This document shows positions 18,855 through 27,110 of a stretch of DNA of 64,000 nt, piece by piece; the stretch's first letter is position 1, and each line of letters begins with the position of its first letter. The translations under genes were made by a program, and so were the position numbers. The stretch is from NCBI GenBank assembly GCA_000433035.1, contig FR890809.1, positions 3,768 through 67,767 on the forward strand, read 5' to 3'. The notes under the pieces are model-generated. The model was given only the letters and a program-made list of their open reading frames with translations, was not told the DNA's origin and made no database searches. Source of the DNA: Staphylococcus sp. CAG:324. GTDB lineage: Bacteria > Bacillota_I > Bacilli_A > ML615J-28 > CAG-313.

Positions 18855-21302
18855 TTATCTTCCTTTTCTTCTTATTAAGATTAAACTAATTCCAAATATA
18901 TTAATCATTAATAAAATGCTAATTACATTTGTTTTATTACATTTACTACATCCTTTGGCAGCTTCCGTTGGTTTTTCTAGTGGTTCCCCTTCGGTTTTGT
19001 CACATCTTGTACAATGTTTTGGCTCTTCATACGTTGCATCCACCCAGTTATGACCTAAAGCCTCTCCTTCGGTTGCTTCACATCTTGTACAATGTTTTGC
19101 TTTTTCACATGTTGCATCCACCCAGTTATGACCCAAAGCCTCTCCTTCGGTTACCCCACATTTAGTACAAGTCTTTGGTTTTTCACATGTTGCCTCAGTA
19201 AATTCGTGATTGCAAGTTTCAACAACATTAAAGATTGGCGTTTCAAAAAGTGTTTCAACTTTACCATCACTAACAACAATCTTAAATTTTAAGCCCATTG
19301 TCTCTACGGCATATGCTTTCCATGAAATTTCAATGTCATCATCCTTTTCAACTACATTTGTAATTTCAGAATCATTATTACGATATACCAAATACACTTT
19401 ATAACTTAACGGATCTTGATTTTCATCACTTATTCTAAACTTTAACTTTAAAGTAGCATTAACTAACACTTCTGAAATCATCTCATCTATTAAAGTTACA
19501 ACAGGAGCAACATTTTTTTCTAAAATACTAAAATCAATTTCTTCATTATTAAAATAAATTGTATTATCTTCACTAATAGTGGCTAGATAATATTGCGCAT
19601 TCTCATCATACTCTTCAATGTCAAAATAGTTTTTATTTCCCAAATTCATTTTGTATAATTTGCTTGCATCTATTTTACCATCAATTATTTCATCACTGCT
19701 TGTCATTTTATACAAAGCGTATGCTTTAGCATCACTTACTATATCATATGTTAGCCTATAATTTTTCTCGCTAAGTTCTTCAATTTTTACAACATTCGCA
19801 TTTTTTTCAATTGTATGTTTATAATCATAAAAATCATACGTAGGGGTCAAAGCGTTCGTTTTCCAAGCAAGCGTATGCATATAATTCATACCTATTTTTC
19901 CTTTACCTATATTCATATTTTTATAGCTAAATAGACTATATCCATCTACTCTATTGCCCGTACTTTGATTATATCTTACTTGGTAATATACTTCATCTTG
20001 ATTACCCCATTCATCAAGTTGATATAAGGCTGTTCCTGCATACAACTTCACAGGGGAATCAATCATTGCTTTACTCCACCAATCCATAATCTCTCGATAT
20101 CCATCTAAAAGTTGCGTATATGCTTGAGGTATTAAATAATCAATCCATTCTTCATCTACCCATTTTTTGGTATCCGCAAATAAGTCAGAATATGAATAGT
20201 AATTATTACAAGTTCCGCTCATTCCTCCCTCTGCTCCACGATGACTTCCAGCTGGACAAGATTCTATAGATGGTGCCCATCTTCCGCTTGGACTAATACC
20301 AAAAGCACAAGGTTTATCTCTTGTTTGATTTAAGTTTCTAATTAAAATACTCAATCTTTCAATTAACTGATTCACATTTTCTCTTCGCCAATTATAGATA
20401 TCTAAAGTTCCACCCTTACTCAAATAATTTTGATAATCTTGATAATCAATTATCGATTCTGTTGAAAAAGTTAAACCTTTAAAATCTGAATTACTGCCAG
20501 TACTTAAATAACCGGCATCATCAGGATAAAAATAATCATCAAAGTGTATCCCATCAATATCATAATTTTCTACTACTTCACGAATCGTATTTTCTAAATG
20601 TTCAATCGTATTTTCGCTTGCGGGATTCAAAACATATTTATTTTCTGTTCCCATAACAACATTATGTTCCAACTCTTCACCACTTGCAAAAACGGGGTTA
20701 TCAACATCTGTTCCGTCATAAGCTTTTTCACAATTGGCCTTTAAATCAGAAAAAGTTTCATGCTTACTTTTCTGTAAAGCATCATTATCATAATCATATA
20801 CATTTCTTACGCTACTGCCAGTACTTTGAACAATTGAAGTTGACATTGTAAGTGAAGCTCGATAAGGATTCATCCAAGCATGATATTCCATTCCTCTTTC
20901 ATGCGTTACTTCAATCATCCATTCTAGTGGATCCCATCCAGGATCTTTTCCGTATGCAAATAAAAACTCACTCCAAGGATTATACTTAGATGGGTAAAAA
21001 GCATCATTGCATGGTCTAATTTGAAAAATAATAGCATTTAAATTATATTTTTCCGCATTATCTAAAATACTTAAATAATTTTGTTTCCACTCGTTAATCG
21101 CCTCATCTGATTTATTTTTCTGTTTAGAAATATCAATATTAGAAACAGTTGCTACCCAAACTGCTCTAAATTCAGTATCTACTTGTTTATACTTTGCCAT
21201 ATTATTAGAATCCGCCCAATCACTATTCACTGAGGCATTTACAATAATACTAGAAAAAAATACTAAAAATATACCAATTAAACCAATAATAATTTTTTTC
21301 AT
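18855..21302 (-). CDS. Secreted GHL10 (DUF187) glycoside hydrolase with Cys-rich repeats and membrane tail
   Basis: An 815-residue protein. A signal peptide (1-23) is followed by the GHL10 barrel at about 45-450 (FRAVWVATVSNIDIS, FQIRPCNDAFYPSK, AWMNPYRASL, GIHFDDYFYPDD) and two beta-rich modules (about 500-690). Three 26-residue repeats with paired Cys lie at about 700-775. A C-terminal membrane helix is preceded by GCSKCN and followed by RRKGR. This is the layout of a surface-anchored enzyme. It starts at an ATG with AAGGAGA, directly after the M19 dipeptidase gene (0 nt gap), and is followed 1 nt later by the cytoplasmic GHL10. The third repeat has lost one Cys (Tyr in its place). Confidence 0.82.
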   Translation of the reverse strand: MKKIIIGLIGIFLVFFSSIIVNASVNSDWADSNNMAKYKQVDTEFRAVWVATVSNIDISKQKNKSDEAINEWKQNYLSILDNAEKYNLNAIIFQIRPCNDAFYPSKYNPWSEFLFAYGKDPGWDPLEWMIEVTHERGMEYHAWMNPYRASLTMSTSIVQSTGSSVRNVYDYDNDALQKSKHETFSDLKANCEKAYDGTDVDNPVFASGEELEHNVVMGTENKYVLNPASENTIEHLENTIREVVENYDIDGIHFDDYFYPDDAGYLSTGSNSDFKGLTFSTESIIDYQDYQNYLSKGGTLDIYNWRRENVNQLIERLSILIRNLNQTRDKPCAFGISPSGRWAPSIESCPAGSHRGAEGGMSGTCNNYYSYSDLFADTKKWVDEEWIDYLIPQAYTQLLDGYREIMDWWSKAMIDSPVKLYAGTALYQLDEWGNQDEVYYQVRYNQSTGNRVDGYSLFSYKNMNIGKGKIGMNYMHTLAWKTNALTPTYDFYDYKHTIEKNANVVKIEELSEKNYRLTYDIVSDAKAYALYKMTSSDEIIDGKIDASKLYKMNLGNKNYFDIEEYDENAQYYLATISEDNTIYFNNEEIDFSILEKNVAPVVTLIDEMISEVLVNATLKLKFRISDENQDPLSYKVYLVYRNNDSEITNVVEKDDDIEISWKAYAVETMGLKFKIVVSDGKVETLFETPIFNVVETCNHEFTEATCEKPKTCTKCGVTEGEALGHNWVDATCEKAKHCTRCEATEGEALGHNWVDATYEEPKHCTRCDKTEGEPLEKPTEAAKGCSKCNKTNVISILLMINIFGISLILIRRKGR
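18975..19210 (-). repeat. Three tandem 78-bp repeats coding for Cys-pair modules
   Basis: Each unit encodes 26 residues of the form H-x-W/F-x-x-A-T-C/Y-E, then C-T-x-C, then TEGEALG. Copies 2 and 3 are nearly identical in DNA (the block reading CACCCAGTTATGACC on the plus strand recurs), so recent duplication is likely and copy number may vary between strains. Similar Cys-pair repeats occur in surface proteins of Firmicutes. Confidence 0.85.
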
Positions 21303-22199
21303 TTAAATCTCCTTCTCTTTTCTTCTTTCTACCAAACTGATTGCATTTAAATAATTTTTATAACAAATCAATTCTATTTCGTCTTTGCTAAATCCTCTTT
21401 GTATAAGTATCTTTTCAATATTTGATGCATCTTTGTGAGAGGATAAATCATCTAAATTAGCATTATTATAATCACTTAAAAAATGCATCATATCAAGTCC
21501 TAGCATAATATGATCAATACCAAGATAATTGCCTAAATAAATAATATGGTCAACTAATCCATTCAGATTTTGTTTTGTTTTTTCATAAGAAACAAAATTT
21601 CTTGCGGAATTCACACCAACATATCCATTCAATTCCTTCAAAGCTTTTAATTGATCATCATTTAAGTTTCTCCTATGATTGCTAAGCGTAAAAGCATTAG
21701 AATGACTAGCCATCAAAATTTTAGGATTTTCATTTAAAACGTCATAAAAACTTTTTATATTTAAATGTGAAACATCAATTATCATATGATGATGATTCAT
21801 ATATTTTATAATTTCTTTTCCATCTTCTTTTAAACCATGATCACTTGCCCCTCCAACACCAGTAGCAAAATGATTTTCTTCATTCCAAGTCAGACTAGCA
21901 TGCCTAATTCCTTTTTGGTATAATACATTCAATTCATCAATGTTTTTAACATTTCGCAAACCTTCTAACCCATATAAAACATCAAATTCTTTTTCATATG
22001 GCTTAAAAGCATGTATAGCACTATCATAGGCTTGCTGAATATCGAAATCTGTTTCACTATAAATAACCCAAATGCCTCCAGCAATCCCCCCCTTTTTCAA
22101 ATCATCAAGATGATATTTGGCAAAAACATCTTTTTCGCCATTCATCGTTCTATTATAAAGATTAAACATTATATCACTATGTGTATCATATATTTTCAT
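21303..22199 (-). CDS. Membrane dipeptidase (peptidase family M19)
   Basis: A 298-residue protein without signal peptide. The metal-binding YDTHSD is at residues 4-9; later zinc-region motifs are IIDVSHLN (about 150-157) and MASHSNAF (about 174-181), followed by the fold's typical GLDMMHFLSD. M19 enzymes split dipeptides, often those with a D-residue at the C-terminal side. A longer reading from the ATG at 22223 is rejected, because that ATG lies upstream of the -10 box; the ATG at 22199 has GAGGTGGTGAT before it. The gene opens the unit M19 - GHL10 - GHL10. In a glycan locus it suggests that the substrate carries short peptides, as peptidoglycan does. Confidence 0.85.
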   Translation of the reverse strand: MKIYDTHSDIMFNLYNRTMNGEKDVFAKYHLDDLKKGGIAGGIWVIYSETDFDIQQAYDSAIHAFKPYEKEFDVLYGLEGLRNVKNIDELNVLYQKGIRHASLTWNEENHFATGVGGASDHGLKEDGKEIIKYMNHHHMIIDVSHLNIKSFYDVLNENPKILMASHSNAFTLSNHRRNLNDDQLKALKELNGYVGVNSARNFVSYEKTKQNLNGLVDHIIYLGNYLGIDHIMLGLDMMHFLSDYNNANLDDLSSHKDASNIEKILIQRGFSKDEIELICYKNYLNAISLVERRKEKEI

Positions 22200-22214
22200 T
22201 CTATCACCACCTCT

Positions 22215-22243
22215 ATTATACATATTTTATTTAGTTTTATCAA
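22215..22243 (-). promoter_or_regulatory. Promoter of the M19-GHL10-GHL10 operon
   Basis: -35 TTGATA (22238-22243), 17-bp spacer, -10 TATAAT (22215-22220) on the minus strand. Only 15 nt separate the -10 from the chosen ATG, so the mRNA leader would be about 8-10 nt, with GGTGAT as the only remaining Shine-Dalgarno part. Confidence 0.7.
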
Positions 22244-22280
22244 CCCTATTGAAAAAAGAATATTTTAGATTCTTATTTAT

Positions 22281-22334
22281 AAAAAAATACATTAGATTTT
22301 AAGTAATTATGTTGAAATACTTATCTAATGTATT
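22281..22334 (-). terminator. Terminator of the PIG-L / GHL10 unit
   Basis: Inverted repeat AATACATTAGAT / ATCTAATGTATT with a 24-nt loop and a run of seven T on the minus strand, 15 nt after the stop of the 985-residue GHL10 gene. It separates that unit from the M19 promoter. Confidence 0.8.
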
Positions 22335-22349
22335 CTTTCATTTATTTGA

Positions 22350-25307
22350 TTAATGCTTTTTCATTTTTCTATAAAGGAATAAACCTAAACCCAAATAAGA
22401 AAAAACAAATAATAGTTGTAAATTATCTTTATTTTTACAAGATTTGCAATTCTTATCATTAGGTTCTTCATTTTGTGATGATTGTACAGTAAAAGAATTA
22501 CTTTTAATCACAACTTCATAATAAGAATCTTTAACAATCAACTCTAAATATCCATTCTTTATTTCATTTGCTGGTAACTTTATATCAAAATTCAAACTAT
22601 CATCATTAAGGGTTATCTTTTCTTTCTGATTATTTATTACAAGATACAAGTCGTAGTTTAACTCTTCATTATCAGTTGGTAAAACAATAGAACCTTTTAA
22701 ATTTTCCCCTATTACTAAATGAGAATTTTCTAATTGGATACTACCACCAACTGGTATAGTATTTTCAATAATCGCAAATTTATTAGAGATTGTTGTGGTT
22801 GATTGATATCCATTACTTGCAATTATTTCAATATAACAATTAGAAGATGTAATATTTAATGCTTCAATTTCAAATTCTTGATTTATTGCTTGATTGAAAC
22901 AATCTGTAATATCATAAACTTTATCATCTACTTTTAAGTTAGCCGAATAAGTAAGTGGATATCCTTCTATATCATTGATTCCATGATAACTAATTTGAAT
23001 TGATTCATAACCTTGATAAATTGCCTTATTTAGGAGAATTTCTCCTTTTGTTGGGGCAAACTTTTCTACTAAATTAAAAGTTTGGGAATCCACAATTGTT
23101 TCTAATTCACCATCTGAAAAAATAATTCTAAATTTGCAATTTGCCGTTTCGTAAAGATAAGATTTCCAAACAAAACGAACAATGTTACCATTTATAGTTA
23201 CTACAGGTTGAATATTTCTTTCAATTCCATTTTCTACCATTTTAAAAACATAGGAAACAAGATCATGATTAGGATCTGTCGGCAATTCAAATTCACCTAT
23301 AATATTACTACCGGCTTTTATATTTTCTTGATAATCTATGATCTTAATATCTGTTGAATTAGGAGCTAAATTTGGCTGTTTATTGTCTAAATTGATAATA
23401 GTTGCCTTATCTGAAACATAACCATTTTTAGAAACAGGAACTAAATAATAATTATAATTCTCATCACAAGTACCTAAATTCATTGATAATCTTTTATTTT
23501 CCTCATATCCCGCATATAAAATGTCCATTCGATATTCAATTTTATATTTATCAAATACCTCATCTTTTGGTACTTTATAATAACCATATGCTCTAGCCCC
23601 ATCAATTGCATCAAAACTTAAAATTAAATTTTGTTCTAAAGTTTCTTTTAGTGAATACTCTAAAATTTCTAAATGTTGAGAGTCATCTTCACCAACTTCA
23701 AGCGGAAAAACCTTATTGTTTGTCCATAAATTTTTAAAAACTGACATCCCTGCTTTTCTAATCGTTTCCGCATTAGGATATGAAGATGTAACATCATTAC
23801 CAAGAATTTTATATAATATTTCATATGAATATACTGCCGAACCTTTAATTACATCATAATGTTTATTATACCTAATTTGATCAGTTATTTCTACAGAGCG
23901 ATAAAATTGATCTGGATTATCTCGATATTTATAAATGCCATGAGCAATATATAATCTAATATCTTTTTTGCCTTCCTCTTGCCTTATCGCATTCACTCTT
24001 GTAACTTGCTCAGCCCACCAATCAACAACATCAGCATATGGTGCATAGAGATCTTCAAATGCATAATAAACTTGAGGAGCTACCCAATCTACTAACCCTT
24101 CTTCGACCCATTTTAACGAATCTGCATACAAATCGGAATAAGTACTATAAGCATATTCTGCTGTATTTGAACCATTTTCACTACATCTAGTTGAACCAGC
24201 AGTACAATATTCTGAATTAGAACGCCATACAGCGGCTGGTTTACTACCAAACTCTACACATTTCCCTGTTCTTTCATTGTATGCATCAATCGCTTTACGA
24301 ATATTGCGCATCATAATATTGATATTTTCTCTTCTAAAATCACCAAGATTTAAACCTGGTTCCATACCATAAATTCCATTTTCACCAAAAACATCTTTAC
24401 CATAGTTTTGAGGATCATCAAGATAAGCATAATAATTAGGCCAATCATTCATAATGTCAATTCCTGATTGAGTATATGCACCTTTACCAACAAAATTTGT
24501 ATTTTCTAAATCACTTGATGTTGTGCCATTTAGATAAAAATAATCATCAAAATGCAGTCCATCAACATCATAATTTTCAACAATTTCCATAATAGTATCC
24601 ACTATAAATTTTTGAACCGCTGGCTCACTAGGATTTAAGATTAGTTTTTCATCATAACTTCCCGCAATGACATATTCTGGATGTTCTTTTGCGAAATTTC
24701 CTTCAGCTAAATTTGCTAAAGCATCGTGTTTCATTTGTACAAGTTCACTTACAGGAAGAGATAAAGCACTACCATTTGTAACATATGTTTCTGTTGTAAC
24801 TCTAAAGGCATTCATCCAACACATAAAACTAAATCCTCTTTTATGCGTCTCATCAATCATCCATTCTAAAGGATCCCATCCAGGATGCACTCCACTTCCA
24901 ACCAAAAATTGACTCCACGGGTTAAGTTCTGACTCATAAAAAGCATCGTTTGATGGCCTTACTTGAAAGAAAATTGTATTCATACCAAATTCTTCCATTC
25001 TGTCTAGAATAGTTAAAAATTCATTTTTATAATCAGTAATAGCTTTTTCATTTAACCCATTTTGTTTAGAAATAGCAATGTTATAAACAGTTGCAACCCA
25101 AACTCCTCGCATCTCTGCATAGGCATTGTCATATTCTTTAATAATTTCAACTAATTCATTTGTCCCATAATGTCTTACACCAGTTGGATTTTTAGCAGTC
25201 GTTAACACTCTAGTTTCTGTGCTAGCCCCTACTACAAAAGGACATAATAAAAATAATATCAAAACAATAATGCATAATGGTTTTATCAATATGTTTTTAT
25301 AATTCAT
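22350..25307 (-). CDS. Secreted GHL10 (DUF187) glycoside hydrolase, multidomain, membrane tail
   Basis: 985 residues. A signal peptide (1-29) is followed by the GHL10 barrel at about 60-500 (MRGVWVATVYNIAIS, FQVRPSNDAFYESE, CWMNAFRVTTE, GLHFDDYFYLNG) and four beta-rich, Ig/Fn3-like modules at about 550-940. A tail CKSCKNKDN comes before a membrane helix and RKMKKH. Compared with its two paralogues, the Cys of RPCNDAF is Ser here and MNPYR is MNAFR. The start ATG has GAGGTGAAAG and overlaps the PIG-L gene by 11 nt. It is very likely a cell-surface polymer-degrading enzyme; its bond specificity is not known. Confidence 0.82.
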   Translation of the reverse strand: MNYKNILIKPLCIIVLILFLLCPFVVGASTETRVLTTAKNPTGVRHYGTNELVEIIKEYDNAYAEMRGVWVATVYNIAISKQNGLNEKAITDYKNEFLTILDRMEEFGMNTIFFQVRPSNDAFYESELNPWSQFLVGSGVHPGWDPLEWMIDETHKRGFSFMCWMNAFRVTTETYVTNGSALSLPVSELVQMKHDALANLAEGNFAKEHPEYVIAGSYDEKLILNPSEPAVQKFIVDTIMEIVENYDVDGLHFDDYFYLNGTTSSDLENTNFVGKGAYTQSGIDIMNDWPNYYAYLDDPQNYGKDVFGENGIYGMEPGLNLGDFRRENINIMMRNIRKAIDAYNERTGKCVEFGSKPAAVWRSNSEYCTAGSTRCSENGSNTAEYAYSTYSDLYADSLKWVEEGLVDWVAPQVYYAFEDLYAPYADVVDWWAEQVTRVNAIRQEEGKKDIRLYIAHGIYKYRDNPDQFYRSVEITDQIRYNKHYDVIKGSAVYSYEILYKILGNDVTSSYPNAETIRKAGMSVFKNLWTNNKVFPLEVGEDDSQHLEILEYSLKETLEQNLILSFDAIDGARAYGYYKVPKDEVFDKYKIEYRMDILYAGYEENKRLSMNLGTCDENYNYYLVPVSKNGYVSDKATIINLDNKQPNLAPNSTDIKIIDYQENIKAGSNIIGEFELPTDPNHDLVSYVFKMVENGIERNIQPVVTINGNIVRFVWKSYLYETANCKFRIIFSDGELETIVDSQTFNLVEKFAPTKGEILLNKAIYQGYESIQISYHGINDIEGYPLTYSANLKVDDKVYDITDCFNQAINQEFEIEALNITSSNCYIEIIASNGYQSTTTISNKFAIIENTIPVGGSIQLENSHLVIGENLKGSIVLPTDNEELNYDLYLVINNQKEKITLNDDSLNFDIKLPANEIKNGYLELIVKDSYYEVVIKSNSFTVQSSQNEEPNDKNCKSCKNKDNLQLLFVFSYLGLGLFLYRKMKKH

Positions 25308-25983
25308 CTTTCACCTCTTTTTTATGGTGTTTTAAAACATTAAAACATTGCGCATATCTTTTTCCTGATAATGCCCCACGACATCTAGCCAAAGATGTAT
25401 AGTAATCGTAGTAAGCAAAATCCTTGCTATTCATAACAAACCACTGTGTATGTAAAGCTTTAGACCATAAATCAAACCCTTTTGTTATATCAACATAAAT
25501 ATAGGGATCAAAATCATTATCATCTTCCCAATTTTCACAAAAATAAACAGGAGCATAATGACGAATTCCTTCCTTATTGCCAATTACACCAGCAATAAAT
25601 TGCGCATCTTGCACAATATAATGGGTATTATTGTGATCTTTATGCATACTAGAATGCCAATGTGTAACGATAAGATCTGGTTTATACTTAACAATTATTT
25701 CCGCAACTTCTTTTTTTACCTCATCATTGTTAGGCAGTTCCCCATCTGCATATTTTAACACCAAAGCCTCGCCATTCATTAAATCCATATATGCTTTCGC
25801 TTCATTTATTTTTTGCCTACGATATTCTAAAACCGATAAATGAGCAGGATTACCACGCTCCCCTGCGGTTAAAGCAAGCGTAATATTTTTGCCCCCATTT
25901 AAAGCATTTGTCGCCATCAATCCCCCTGCTGTAAGTTCCATATCACCAATATGGCCACCAATTGCTAAAATTGTTTTTCCCAT
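25297..25983 (-). CDS. PIG-L family (LmbE-like) deacetylase
   Basis: A 228-residue cytoplasmic protein. The first zinc motif of the family, usually AHPDD, appears here as GGHIGDMEL (His11, Asp14), and the second as THWHSSMHKDH near 112-122. PIG-L enzymes remove the N-acetyl group from GlcNAc-containing substrates (GlcNAc-inositol, GlcNAc-malate, antibiotics) or from chito-oligosaccharides. The gene lies between the serine hydrolase (19 nt upstream) and a secreted GHL10 gene (11 nt overlap), so deacetylation of imported amino sugars is the natural inference. The ATG has GAAAGGAC upstream. Confidence 0.8.
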   Translation of the reverse strand: MGKTILAIGGHIGDMELTAGGLMATNALNGGKNITLALTAGERGNPAHLSVLEYRRQKINEAKAYMDLMNGEALVLKYADGELPNNDEVKKEVAEIIVKYKPDLIVTHWHSSMHKDHNNTHYIVQDAQFIAGVIGNKEGIRHYAPVYFCENWEDDNDFDPYIYVDITKGFDLWSKALHTQWFVMNSKDFAYYDYYTSLARCRGALSGKRYAQCFNVLKHHKKEVKDEL

Positions 25984-26002
25984 TTAATTTGTCCTTTCTG
26001 TT

Positions 26003-27076
26003 TTATTTAAATTTTTGATAATTTGCCATTATATAATTTGCAATTTTACCTCTTGCCTCAATATGCCCTGAGGTATTTCGTGTTGGATGTACACGATTGG
26101 TCAACAAACAAAAACCTATTTCATTGCTTCTATCAATAAAAATACTAGTTCCGGTAAAACCAGTATGATGAATTGTTTGATTACTAGTCAAATCACCACT
26201 TGAACTAGCAAAACCTCCAATTAACCATCCTAATCCTCTTATCGTTTCTTTACATATTACTCCACTTTTTTCATGAACTTGTGGTGTAAACATCAAATCA
26301 ATAGTTGTTGGCGATAAAATTTGTTGATCATTATATTTACCATTATTTAAAATCATTGTAATAAAATGACTTACATCTTTAACCGTTGAAAAAACTCCTG
26401 CATGGCCTGCAACCCCATTTAACAAAAAAGCCATTTCATCGTGAACACTACCTTGAAGTATTCCTTGATACAAATCATCATTTCTAAGTTCTGTTGGGGC
26501 ACATCTATTTAAATTTTTCGGATTATATGTGGTATCAATCATATCTAATGGTAAAAATATCTTCTCTTTTATCACTTCATCTAATGGTCTATTTTCTATT
26601 TTTTCTATAATTAAACCTAGCAAGACATACCCCAAATCAGAATATTTAATCTGCATCCCTGTTTCATAGACTAACGGTGTAGAAAAGATTTTTTCATATA
26701 CATCTTTCGCACTTTTCATCGTTAACAGTCCACTGATTCCTTCAGGAAGACCAGAAGTATGCGTTAACAAATGCCAAATTGTAACATGCTTATACGCAAA
26801 TTGTGGTAAATAGGTTTGAACTTTAGAAGCAGTTCTAATCTTCCCTTCTTCCATTAATTTAAAAATACACGTTGTAGTAGCAAGAACTTTAGATAACGAT
26901 GCCATATCATATATTGTATCAATTGTATTCTTTTGGATACTTGGAATTAAACTTTTATTACCTACCGTTCCCAAATAAGTTCGTTGGGGTGTCACAATCG
27001 CATAATTGGCTCCAGGAAAAGCACCATTTTTTATTTCTTCTTCAATTAATTTTGTTAATTCTTGTAATTCTTTCAT
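26003..27076 (-). CDS. Beta-lactamase-fold serine hydrolase
   Basis: A 357-residue serine hydrolase of the class C beta-lactamase / PBP4* group. The nucleophile motif S-L-S-K is at residues 60-63 (DMASLSKVLATT), YSDLGY replaces Y-x-N near 146-151, and the third motif is HHTGFTG near 305-311. There is no signal peptide, so it acts inside the cell. Relatives are D-aminopeptidases, esterases or D-Ala-specific enzymes; the substrate cannot be told. It lies 20 nt downstream of tyrS and 19 nt upstream of the PIG-L gene. No Shine-Dalgarno sequence precedes the ATG, while a promoter -10 box ends 5 nt before it. Confidence 0.82.
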   Translation of the reverse strand: MKELQELTKLIEEEIKNGAFPGANYAIVTPQRTYLGTVGNKSLIPSIQKNTIDTIYDMASLSKVLATTTCIFKLMEEGKIRTASKVQTYLPQFAYKHVTIWHLLTHTSGLPEGISGLLTMKSAKDVYEKIFSTPLVYETGMQIKYSDLGYVLLGLIIEKIENRPLDEVIKEKIFLPLDMIDTTYNPKNLNRCAPTELRNDDLYQGILQGSVHDEMAFLLNGVAGHAGVFSTVKDVSHFITMILNNGKYNDQQILSPTTIDLMFTPQVHEKSGVICKETIRGLGWLIGGFASSSGDLTSNQTIHHTGFTGTSIFIDRSNEIGFCLLTNRVHPTRNTSGHIEARGKIANYIMANYQKFK

Positions 27077-27081
27077 TTTCT

Positions 27082-27110
27082 ATTATAAATCAATTTTTAT
27101 TTATGTTCAA
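27082..27110 (-). promoter_or_regulatory. Promoter overlapping the end of tyrS, immediately before the serine hydrolase ATG
   Basis: -35 TTGAAC (27105-27110), 17-bp spacer, -10 TATAAT (27082-27087), minus strand. Just AGAAA lies between the -10 and the ATG, so the predicted transcript starts at or within the start codon. It would let the catabolic genes be expressed independently of the tyrS T-box. Confidence 0.5.

Noticed and set aside
18929..19404. Overlapping plus-strand ORFs of 60-80 codons opposite the Cys-rich repeats
   Set aside because: They mirror the repeat periodicity of the minus-strand gene, lack ribosome sites and resemble no protein.
22200..22223. Longer N-terminus for the M19 dipeptidase from the ATG at 22221-22223
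   Set aside because: That ATG overlaps the region between the -35 and -10 boxes, so it would not be transcribed from the promoter found; the ATG at 22199 has the ribosome site.
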